From an uncultured Clostridium sp. (GTDB lineage Bacteria > Bacillota > Clostridia > Lachnospirales > Lachnospiraceae), in the NCBI GenBank assembly GCA_947253885.1, contig CAMYAO010000006.1, positions 54,770 to 118,769 on the forward strand: a DNA stretch of 64,000 bases. The letters run 5' to 3'. Shown here one piece after another: positions 56,833 through 64,000 of the stretch. Every line of letters starts with the position of its first letter. Within the stretch, counting starts at the first letter, position 1. The notes beneath the pieces were generated by a model. That model saw only the letters and a program-made list of their open reading frames with translations. It did not search any database and was not told the DNA's origin. The position numbers were made by a program, and so were the translations under genes.

Positions 56833-59800
56833 ATGTCAGATACAGTAACTGCTGAAGCTAGACAAAATGCAGTGTTTGACCAGATTCGTATCGGTCTTGC
56901 ATCACCTGAGAAAATCAGGGAATGGTCACACGGTGAAGTAAAAAAACCGGAGACAATCAATTACAGAACCTTAAAACCGGAAAAAGACGGACTCTTCTGT
57001 GAGCGTATTTTCGGCCCAAGTAAGGACTGGGAGTGCCATTGCGGTAAATATAAAAAAATTCGTTATAAGGGTGTAGTATGTGATAAATGTGGTGTTGAGA
57101 TCACAAAATCAAATGTTCGACGAGAGCGTATGGGGCATATCGAATTGGCTGCGCCTGTTTCACATATATGGTATTTCAAGGGAATTCCGTCCCGTATGGG
57201 ACTGATTCTTGATCTGTCACCCCGTACACTGGAAAAAGTTCTTTATTTTGCATCTTATGTTGTATTGGATCCGGGAACTTCCGGGTTATCTTATAAACAG
57301 GTAATTTCCGAGAATGAATATCAGGAGGCCTATGACAGATGCAATGGTGATTTCCGTGTGGGAATGGGTGCGGAAGCAATTGAAGAATTGCTTCAAAATA
57401 TCGATTTAGATAAAGATGCCGCAGAATTGAAGGGGACATTGAAAGACGCAACCGGACAGAAACGAGCTCGTGTCATCAAACGGTTAGAGGTAGTGGAAGC
57501 GTTCCGTGAATCAGGAAATAAGCCTGAGTGGATGATCATGAGAGCGATTCCGGTTATTCCGCCGGATTTAAGACCTATGGTTCAGTTGGACGGAGGTCGT
57601 TTTGCAACCTCTGATCTGAATGATCTATATAGAAGGATTATCAACCGCAACAATCGTTTGGCTCGCTTATTAGAACTTGGAGCACCGGATATTATTGTTC
57701 GAAACGAGAAACGTATGCTGCAGGAAGCAGTAGATGCACTGATCGATAACGGTCGTCGCGGTCGTCCGGTAACAGGTCCGGGTAACCGTGCATTAAAATC
57801 TCTTTCCGATATGTTAAAAGGAAAGGGAGGACGTTTCCGTCAGAACCTGCTGGGAAAACGTGTGGATTATTCAGGACGTTCCGTAATCGTGGTAGGACCG
57901 GAATTAAAGATCTATCAGTGCGGTCTTCCGAAAGAGATGGCAATCGAGTTGTTTAAGCCGTTTGTAATGAAAGAATTGGTGGCAAACGGAACGGCTCATA
58001 ATATAAAAAATGCAAAGAAAATGGTAGAAAAGCTGGATCATCAGGTTTGGGATGTATTAGAAGATGTAATCAAAGAGCATCCGGTTATGTTAAACCGTGC
58101 ACCTACACTTCATCGACTCGGAATTCAGGCATTTGAACCGATTTTGGTAGAGGGCAAGGCGATTAAGCTTCATCCGTTGGTTTGTACGGCTTACAATGCC
58201 GATTTCGATGGAGACCAGATGGCGGTGCATTTACCTTTATCGGTAGAAGCACAGGCAGAATGCCGTTTTATGCTTCTGTCTCCAAACAACCTGCTAAAGC
58301 CTTCAGATGGTGGTCCGGTAGCAGTTCCTTCTCAGGATATGGTGTTGGGAATTTACTATCTTACTCAGCATCGTCCGGGTGCAGAGGGGGAAGGCAAGGT
58401 ATTTAAAAGCTTAAACGAAGCTATCTTAGCCTATGAAAATAAAGTAATTACACTTCAGACGATGGTGAAGATCAGAATCACCAGAACTCTGCCGGACGGA
58501 AGAGAGATGACTGATATCGTTGAGTCTACGTTCGGTCGCTTCCTGTTCAATGAAGTGATTCCACAGGATCTGGGAATTGTAGATCGAAGTATTCCGGGCA
58601 ATGAATTAAAACTTGAGATTGATCAGCTGGTAAAGAAAAAGGATTTGAAGAATATCCTTGAGAAAGTTATCAATGTACACGGTGCCACTACGACGGCGGA
58701 AGTACTGGATAATATTAAATCTATGGGATACAAGTACTCTACCAGAGCGGCAATGACAGTATCTATCTCAGATATGACAGTACCTGAGAGCAAAGGAGAT
58801 ATTCTTGAAGAAGCTCAGCAAAAGGTAGATAAGATTACAGCAAAATTCAAGCGTGGTCTAAATACAGAAGAAGGTCGTTATAAAGAGGTTATTTCCACAT
58901 GGAAAGAAGCCGATGACAAACTGACCAAGACACTGCTGGACGGTCTGGACGAATACAACAACATTTTTATGATGGCAGATTCCGGAGCTCGTGGTTCGGA
59001 TAAGCAGATCAAACAGCTTGCAGGTATGCGTGGTCTGATGGCAGATACAACCGGTCGTACGATTGAGTTGCCGATCAAATCAAACTTCCGTGAAGGTCTG
59101 GATGTATTGGAGTACTTTATGTCGGCACACGGTGCCCGTAAGGGACTGTCCGATACTGCACTTCGTACAGCCGATTCCGGTTATCTGACCCGTAGACTGG
59201 TAGATGTTTCTCAGGAACTGATTATTCGAGAGAGTGACTGTAGTGTAGACGCAGATGAAATTCCGGGTGTATATGTGACGGCGTTTATGGAAGGACGAGA
59301 GGAAATCGAAAGCTTCCAGGAGCGTATTACCGGCAGATGTTCCTGTGTTGATATTCTGGATAAAGACGGAAATATCGTGGTAGCAAAGAACCAGCTTATC
59401 ACACCGATCCGTGCGCAGAAGGTAATCGACTTCGGTATCGATGAAGACGGAAATGCATACAGAGATCTGGATCCGGATAAACGGAAATTGAAGATCAGAA
59501 CGGTATTAACCTGTCGTTCTCATGTTGGTGTTTGTGCGAAGTGTTACGGAGCAAACCTGGCTACCGGTCAGGCGGTACAGGTTGGTGAAGCGGTAGGTAT
59601 TATTGCCGCACAGTCTATCGGTGAGCCGGGTACACAGTTGACTATGCGTACCTTCCATACCGGTGGTGTAGCAGGTGATGATATTACAATGGGTCTTCCT
59701 CGAGTAGAGGAGATTTTCGAAGCAAGAAAGCCGAAAGGTCTTGCAATTGTATCCGAATTTGTCGGAAGAGCTGTTTTAAATGATACAAAGAAAAAACGTG

Positions 59801-60519
59801 AGATTACCGTTACAAATGATGAGACCGGTGAGTCGAAATCTTATCTGATTCCTTACGGATCCACTGTTCAGGTTGCAATTGTAGCAGCGGGAGAAGAAGG
59901 TGTGGACGTAGAAGCGGGCGATCCGTTAACACAGGGTAGTATCAATCCTCATGATATTCTGAAGATCAAGGGTGTTCGTGCCGTACAAAACTATATGCTG
60001 GCTGAGGTTCAGAGAGTATATCGTTTACAGGGTGTTGAGATCAGTGATAAGCACGTAGAAGTAATTGTTCGACAGATGCTTAAGAAAATTCGGATTGAAA
60101 ACAACGGAGATGCAAAATTCCTTCCGGGAACATTGGTGGATTTCCTGGAATTTGAAGATGAAAATGAACGCTTGTTGGCAGAAGGAAAAGAACCGGCAGA
60201 GGGTTCTCAGGTATTGCTTGGAATTACAAAAGCTTCTCTGGCTACCAACTCTTTCTTGTCCGCAGCATCTTTCCAGGAAACAACAAAGGTATTGACCGAA
60301 GCGGCAATCAAAGGAAAGGTAGATCCTCTGATCGGATTGAAGGAAAATGTTATTATCGGTAAATTGATACCCGCAGGTACCGGAATGAAGAAATATCGTT
60401 CTGTAGAATTGGATTCCGAGATAAAGGAAGAAGAGGTACTTGATATAGAAGACTTCGATCTGGACGAGGATAGCGGTGAAGTGATTGCAGCAGAGGATAT
60501 GACAGCATTTGATGAGTAG
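56833..60519 (+). CDS. rpoC: RNA polymerase beta-prime subunit
   Basis: A full-length beta-prime (1228 residues): N-terminal zinc site CHCGKYKKIRYKGVVCDKCG, the catalytic NADFDGDQMAVH and the second zinc site with CRSHVGVCAKCYG. GGAGGGAAGGTAACAT precedes ATG. Ends just before the terminator that overlaps the rpsL promoter. Confidence 0.98.
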   Translation: MSDTVTAEARQNAVFDQIRIGLASPEKIREWSHGEVKKPETINYRTLKPEKDGLFCERIFGPSKDWECHCGKYKKIRYKGVVCDKCGVEITKSNVRRERMGHIELAAPVSHIWYFKGIPSRMGLILDLSPRTLEKVLYFASYVVLDPGTSGLSYKQVISENEYQEAYDRCNGDFRVGMGAEAIEELLQNIDLDKDAAELKGTLKDATGQKRARVIKRLEVVEAFRESGNKPEWMIMRAIPVIPPDLRPMVQLDGGRFATSDLNDLYRRIINRNNRLARLLELGAPDIIVRNEKRMLQEAVDALIDNGRRGRPVTGPGNRALKSLSDMLKGKGGRFRQNLLGKRVDYSGRSVIVVGPELKIYQCGLPKEMAIELFKPFVMKELVANGTAHNIKNAKKMVEKLDHQVWDVLEDVIKEHPVMLNRAPTLHRLGIQAFEPILVEGKAIKLHPLVCTAYNADFDGDQMAVHLPLSVEAQAECRFMLLSPNNLLKPSDGGPVAVPSQDMVLGIYYLTQHRPGAEGEGKVFKSLNEAILAYENKVITLQTMVKIRITRTLPDGREMTDIVESTFGRFLFNEVIPQDLGIVDRSIPGNELKLEIDQLVKKKDLKNILEKVINVHGATTTAEVLDNIKSMGYKYSTRAAMTVSISDMTVPESKGDILEEAQQKVDKITAKFKRGLNTEEGRYKEVISTWKEADDKLTKTLLDGLDEYNNIFMMADSGARGSDKQIKQLAGMRGLMADTTGRTIELPIKSNFREGLDVLEYFMSAHGARKGLSDTALRTADSGYLTRRLVDVSQELIIRESDCSVDADEIPGVYVTAFMEGREEIESFQERITGRCSCVDILDKDGNIVVAKNQLITPIRAQKVIDFGIDEDGNAYRDLDPDKRKLKIRTVLTCRSHVGVCAKCYGANLATGQAVQVGEAVGIIAAQSIGEPGTQLTMRTFHTGGVAGDDITMGLPRVEEIFEARKPKGLAIVSEFVGRAVLNDTKKKREITVTNDETGESKSYLIPYGSTVQVAIVAAGEEGVDVEAGDPLTQGSINPHDILKIKGVRAVQNYMLAEVQRVYRLQGVEISDKHVEVIVRQMLKKIRIENNGDAKFLPGTLVDFLEFEDENERLLAEGKEPAEGSQVLLGITKASLATNSFLSAASFQETTKVLTEAAIKGKVDPLIGLKENVIIGKLIPAGTGMKKYRSVELDSEIKEEEVLDIEDFDLDEDSGEVIAAEDMTAFDE

Positions 60520-60546
60520 TATAAAATCAATAGATTCTGCAATGGA

Positions 60547-60581
60547 GAACGCTTGACATAAGTTCAAGCGTTCTTTATAAT
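60547..60581 (+). promoter_or_regulatory. rpoC terminator hairpin overlapping a consensus str-operon promoter
   Basis: GAACGCTTGA (60547-60556) pairs with TCAAGCGTTC (60564-60573). Inside it lies TTGACA (60553-60558), then a 17-base spacer and TATAAT (60576-60581). The same bases thus form a terminator-like stem and a perfect-consensus promoter for rpsL. Confidence 0.75.
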
Positions 60582-60642
60582 ATATCAATGTGCAAAAATG
60601 AATAAAGACTGCACAAGCAAAAAATACAGGAGGTGAATTGGA

Positions 60643-61062
60643 ATGCCAACATTTAATCAGTTAGTAAGAAAAGGTCGTCAGACTGCTGTTAAGAAGTCTA
60701 CTGCACCAGCATTACAGAAAGGTTTTAACTCTTTACAGAAAAAAGCTACAGATCTTTCTTCTCCACAGAAGCGTGGTGTTTGTACTGCAGTAAAAACAGC
60801 TACACCTAAAAAACCTAACTCAGCTCTTAGAAAAATTGCCAGAGTTCGTCTTTCTAACGGAATTGAAGTAACATCTTATATTCCGGGCGAAGGTCACAAC
60901 TTACAAGAGCATAGTGTTGTTCTGATTCGTGGTGGAAGGGTAAAAGATTTACCTGGTACACGTTACCACGTAATCAGAGGTACACTTGATACAGCAGGCG
61001 TTGCGAATAGACGTCAGGCTCGCTCTAAATACGGCGCTAAGAGACCAAAAGCAGGTAAATAA
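60643..61062 (+). CDS. rpsL: 30S ribosomal protein S12
   Basis: A complete 139-residue S12: PTFNQLVRKGRQ, TPKKPNSALRKIARVRL (wild-type Lys at the streptomycin site) and RGGRVKDLPGTRYH. ACAGGAGGTGAATTGGA precedes ATG. First gene of the str operon. Confidence 0.97.
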   Translation: MPTFNQLVRKGRQTAVKKSTAPALQKGFNSLQKKATDLSSPQKRGVCTAVKTATPKKPNSALRKIARVRLSNGIEVTSYIPGEGHNLQEHSVVLIRGGRVKDLPGTRYHVIRGTLDTAGVANRRQARSKYGAKRPKAGK

Positions 61063-61230
61063 CAGTACCTGTAAATCAACAATAGCATCACAAACAGTAC
61101 TATTGTAAGTGTTGGAATTCTTTTTATCACCGATAAAAGATAGATTCTTGCACGCACACATTAGAAACGACATGTGAGTACCGTTGATTTAATCAAAACA
61201 ACCGTCGCTATGCGACAAAACCTATGATTA
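61063..61230 (+). other. Structured rpsL-rpsG spacer
   Basis: AAATCAAC (61073-61080) can pair with GTTGATTT (61183-61190); ACAATAG/CTATTGT (61079-61085 with 61100-61106) and GTCGC/GCGAC (61204-61208 with 61212-61216) form further stems. Unusually long spacing for these two genes; a leader-type control is possible. Confidence 0.4.
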
Positions 61231-61244
61231 AGGAGGGAAGTACC

Positions 61245-61715
61245 GTGCCACGTAAAGGACATAATCAAAAAAGAGACGTATTAGCGGATCCTTTATACAA
61301 TGATAAAGTAGTTACCAAGCTTATCAATAACATTATGTTAGACGGTAAAAAAGGAATTGCTCAGAAAATTGTATATGGAGCGTTTGAACGTATCGCAGAA
61401 AAAACTGAGAAACCAGCTCTTGAGGTATTCGAGGAAGCTATGAACAATGTTATGCCTGTTTTAGAAGTAAAGGCAAGACGTATCGGTGGAGCTACCTATC
61501 AGGTACCTATCGAAGTTCGTGCAGATCGTCGTCAGGCGCTGGGTCTTCGCTGGTTAACTTTCTTCTCAAGAAAAAGAGGAGAAAAAACTATGCAGGAGAG
61601 ACTTGCAAACGAAATTATGGATGCCGCAAACAATACCGGTGCATCTGTAAAACGTAAAGAAGATATGCACAAGATGGCAGAAGCTAATAAAGCATTTGCT
61701 CATTACAGATTCTAA
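61245..61715 (+). CDS. rpsG: 30S ribosomal protein S7
   Basis: A 156-residue S7: PRKGHNQKRDVLADP, the central KLINNIMLDGKKGIA and RRQALGLRWL. GTG start at 61245 with AAGGAGGGAAG in front; the longer reading from 61224 is not supported. fusA follows 16 bases on. Confidence 0.96.
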   Translation: MPRKGHNQKRDVLADPLYNDKVVTKLINNIMLDGKKGIAQKIVYGAFERIAEKTEKPALEVFEEAMNNVMPVLEVKARRIGGATYQVPIEVRADRRQALGLRWLTFFSRKRGEKTMQERLANEIMDAANNTGASVKRKEDMHKMAEANKAFAHYRF

Positions 61716-61731
61716 AAAGGAGTAATACCAA

Positions 61732-63849
61732 ATGGCTGGAAGAGAATATCCATTGGAAAGAACCAGAAATATCGGTATTATGGCTCATATTGATGCAGGT
61801 AAGACTACATTAACAGAGCGTATCCTATATTATACTGGTGTAAACTACAAAATCGGTGATACACACGAAGGTACTGCAACCATGGACTGGATGGAGCAGG
61901 AAGCTGAGCGTGGTATCACTATTACTTCAGCCGCAACCACTTGCCACTGGACACTGCAGGATCACGCAAAACTGAAAGACGGCGCGTTGGAGCATCGTAT
62001 TAACATTATTGATACTCCTGGTCACGTTGACTTTACGGTAGAGGTTGAGCGTTCTCTTCGTGTATTAGATGGTGCAGTCGGTGTATTCTGTGCAAAGGGC
62101 GGTGTAGAACCACAGTCCGAGAATGTATGGAGACAGGCGGATACCTATAATGTACCTCGTATGGCATTCATCAATAAGATGGATATCCTGGGTGCAAACT
62201 TTTATGGTGCAGTAGATCAGATTCGTGAGCGTTTAGGTAAGAATGCGATCTGTTTACAGTTACCAATTGGAAAAGAAGATGATTTTCAGGGAATCATCGA
62301 TCTGTTTGAAATGGAAGCTTACATCTATAATGATGATAAGGGCGAAGATATCTTGATCGGTGAGATTCCGGAAGATATGAAAGAGTTGGCAGACGAATAC
62401 CATACAAAATTGATCGAAAGCGTTTGTGAACTTGATGATGATCTGATGATGGAGTATCTGGAGGGAGAAGCGCCTTCTGTTGATGCAATGAAGCTTGCAT
62501 TGCGTAAGGCTACCTGTGAAGGTACTGCAATTCCTGTATGCTGCGGTTCTGCTTACAGAAACAAGGGTGTACAGAAGTTATTGGATGCAGTTTTGGAATA
62601 CATGCCTGCTCCTACCGATATCCCTGCTATTAAGGGTGTGGATATGGAAGGTAATGAAATTGAAAGACATTCCTCCGATGAGGAACCTTTCTCCGCACTT
62701 GCATTTAAAATCATGACAGATCCATTCGTAGGAAAGCTGGCATTCTTCCGTGTTTATTCCGGTTCTATGAATTCCGGTTCTTACGTATTAAATGCAACAA
62801 AAGATAAAAAAGAACGTGTTGGACGTATCCTTCAGATGCATGCTAACAAACGTTCTGAATTAGATAAAGTATATGCAGGTGATATTGCAGCCGCTGTCGG
62901 ATTCAAGGTTACGACAACCGGTGATACAATCTGCGACGAGCAGGCTCCGGTTATCCTTGAGTCCATGGAATTCCCTGAGCCGGTTATCGAACTTGCAATC
63001 GAGCCTAAAACAAAGGCCGGTCAGGGCAAGATGGGTGAAGCGCTTGCAAAACTTGCAGAAGAAGATCCGACTTTCCGTGCACATACAGATCAGGAAACCG
63101 GTCAGACTATTATCGCAGGTATGGGTGAGCTTCACTTAGAGATCATCGTAGATCGTCTTCTTCGTGAGTTCCATGTAGAGGCGAATGTAGGTGCACCTCA
63201 GGTAGCATACAAAGAAACCTTTACTAAGACTATTGATCAGGAATACAAATACGCAAAACAGTCCGGTGGTCGTGGACAGTACGGACATTGTAAAGTTATC
63301 TTTGAGCCAATGGATGCAAACGGCGAACAGGACTTCTTATTTGAGTCTAAGGTAGTCGGCGGTGCAATTCCGAAAGAATACATTCCGGCTGTCGGCGCAG
63401 GTATCGAAGAGGCAGCTCAGTCCGGTATCATTGCAGGATTCCCTGTACTTGGTGTTCATGCAACCGTATACGACGGATCATACCATGATGTTGATTCTTC
63501 TGAAATGGCATTCCATATTGCCGGATCTATGGCATTCAAAGAAGCTATGAAGAAAGCTGACCCTGTACTGCTTGAGCCTATCATGAAGGTAGAGGTAACA
63601 ATGCCTGAGGAGTACATGGGAGATGTAATCGGTGATATCAACGGACGTCGTGGACGTATCGAGGGTATGGATGATTTAGGTGGCGGACGTATCGTTCGCG
63701 GTTTTGTTCCGCTTTCTGAAATGTTCGGTTACTCTACAGATTTGCGTTCTAAGACTCAAGGACGAGGAAATTACTCTATGTTCTTTGAGAAATATGAGCC
63801 GGTTCCAAAATCTGTTCAGGAGAAAATTATCAGCGCAAACCAAAAATAA
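61732..63849 (+). CDS. fusA: Elongation factor G
   Basis: A full-length EF-G (705 residues): G1 AHIDAGKTTLTERIL, G3 DTPGHVDFT, G4 NKMD, and domain IV-V (GDINGRRGRIEGMD, GYSTDLRSKTQGRG). GTPase for tRNA-mRNA translocation. AAAAGGAGTAATACCAA precedes ATG. Confidence 0.98.
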   Translation: MAGREYPLERTRNIGIMAHIDAGKTTLTERILYYTGVNYKIGDTHEGTATMDWMEQEAERGITITSAATTCHWTLQDHAKLKDGALEHRINIIDTPGHVDFTVEVERSLRVLDGAVGVFCAKGGVEPQSENVWRQADTYNVPRMAFINKMDILGANFYGAVDQIRERLGKNAICLQLPIGKEDDFQGIIDLFEMEAYIYNDDKGEDILIGEIPEDMKELADEYHTKLIESVCELDDDLMMEYLEGEAPSVDAMKLALRKATCEGTAIPVCCGSAYRNKGVQKLLDAVLEYMPAPTDIPAIKGVDMEGNEIERHSSDEEPFSALAFKIMTDPFVGKLAFFRVYSGSMNSGSYVLNATKDKKERVGRILQMHANKRSELDKVYAGDIAAAVGFKVTTTGDTICDEQAPVILESMEFPEPVIELAIEPKTKAGQGKMGEALAKLAEEDPTFRAHTDQETGQTIIAGMGELHLEIIVDRLLREFHVEANVGAPQVAYKETFTKTIDQEYKYAKQSGGRGQYGHCKVIFEPMDANGEQDFLFESKVVGGAIPKEYIPAVGAGIEEAAQSGIIAGFPVLGVHATVYDGSYHDVDSSEMAFHIAGSMAFKEAMKKADPVLLEPIMKVEVTMPEEYMGDVIGDINGRRGRIEGMDDLGGGRIVRGFVPLSEMFGYSTDLRSKTQGRGNYSMFFEKYEPVPKSVQEKIISANQK

Positions 63850-63852
63850 ATC

Positions 63853-63881
63853 TTGAAAATAAAGGATAAGTTTAATATAAT
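63853..63881 (+). promoter_or_regulatory. Promoter of tuf
   Basis: TTGAAA (63853-63858), 17-base spacer, TATAAT (63876-63881), about 70 bases before tuf. Confidence 0.72.
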
Positions 63882-63950
63882 CAAGCTATCTGAATTTATT
63901 TAAAATGTATATTTATATCTATGGTTGTCATAGATTAAGGAGGACCTAAA

Positions 63951-64000
63951 ATGGCTAAAGAAAAATTTGAAAGAACGAAACCCCATGCTAACATTGGTAC
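63951..64000 (+). CDS. tuf: Elongation factor Tu, 3' partial
   Basis: The window ends after 16 codons, reading MAKEKFERTKPHANIGT, the invariant start of EF-Tu. AAGGAGGACCTAAA precedes ATG. Own promoter upstream. Confidence 0.93.
   Translation, partial: MAKEKFERTKPHANIG

Noticed and set aside
1..64000. CRISPR array, tRNA or rRNA genes
   Set aside because: No regularly spaced repeats, and no tRNA cloverleaf or rRNA sequence, were noticed on reading through the window; a tRNAscan-SE and CRISPR finder run would confirm this.

Overview
The window is a low-GC Clostridia chromosome segment, most likely Lachnospiraceae (inferred from gene content, AGGAGG-type ribosome binding sites and the layout of the ribosomal/RNA polymerase cluster; not proven by a marker comparison). 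It joins a natural-product locus, a long stretch of decaying accessory genes, and the conserved secE-nusG-rplKAJL-rpoBC-rpsLG-fusA-tuf block.

Region 1 (1-10.6 kb) is the right part of a nonribosomal peptide synthetase locus: a 5'-truncated protein with two cysteine-type heterocyclization modules (Cy-A-PCP-Cy-A-PCP, an MT-like insert in each A domain), a thiazolinyl imine reductase fused to an NRPS-type methyltransferase, and a glyoxalase-fold protein. Together they resemble the pyochelin/yersiniabactin thiazoline-thiazolidine chemistry.

Region 2 (10.6-16.7 kb) is a scrap zone: three tandem tyrosine recombinases (Tn554-like order), each inactivated, followed by fragments of an IS4-type transposase, an arsenate reductase, a Fic protein and a type I restriction subunit HsdR, then an apparently intact MazG-like gene.

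Region 3 (16.7-42.2 kb) mixes intact genes (metE, a secreted acid phosphatase, a C39-like protein, a sodium symporter, a NifU-like scaffold, rpoN, a cupin, an amino-acid ABC transporter, an ABC-F ATPase, a PTS-type membrane protein, a hemerythrin-hcp cluster) with many pseudogenes: frameshifts, in-frame TGA codons and gene-gene deletion chimeras. The amino-acid transporter has an oddly ordered binding domain fused to its permease.

Region 4 (42.2-45.2 kb) holds an XRE regulator and the relic of a FokI-like type IIS restriction-modification system, then a ZIP metal transporter.

Region 5 (45.3-64 kb) is the translation/transcription cluster. The usual rplL-rpoB junction is split by about 4.2 kb carrying a small secreted protein gene with an A8-tract frameshift, three ABC permease genes, an ATPase gene and a broken permease copy. 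An L10 leader precedes rplJ, and a consensus promoter lies inside the rpoC terminator hairpin.
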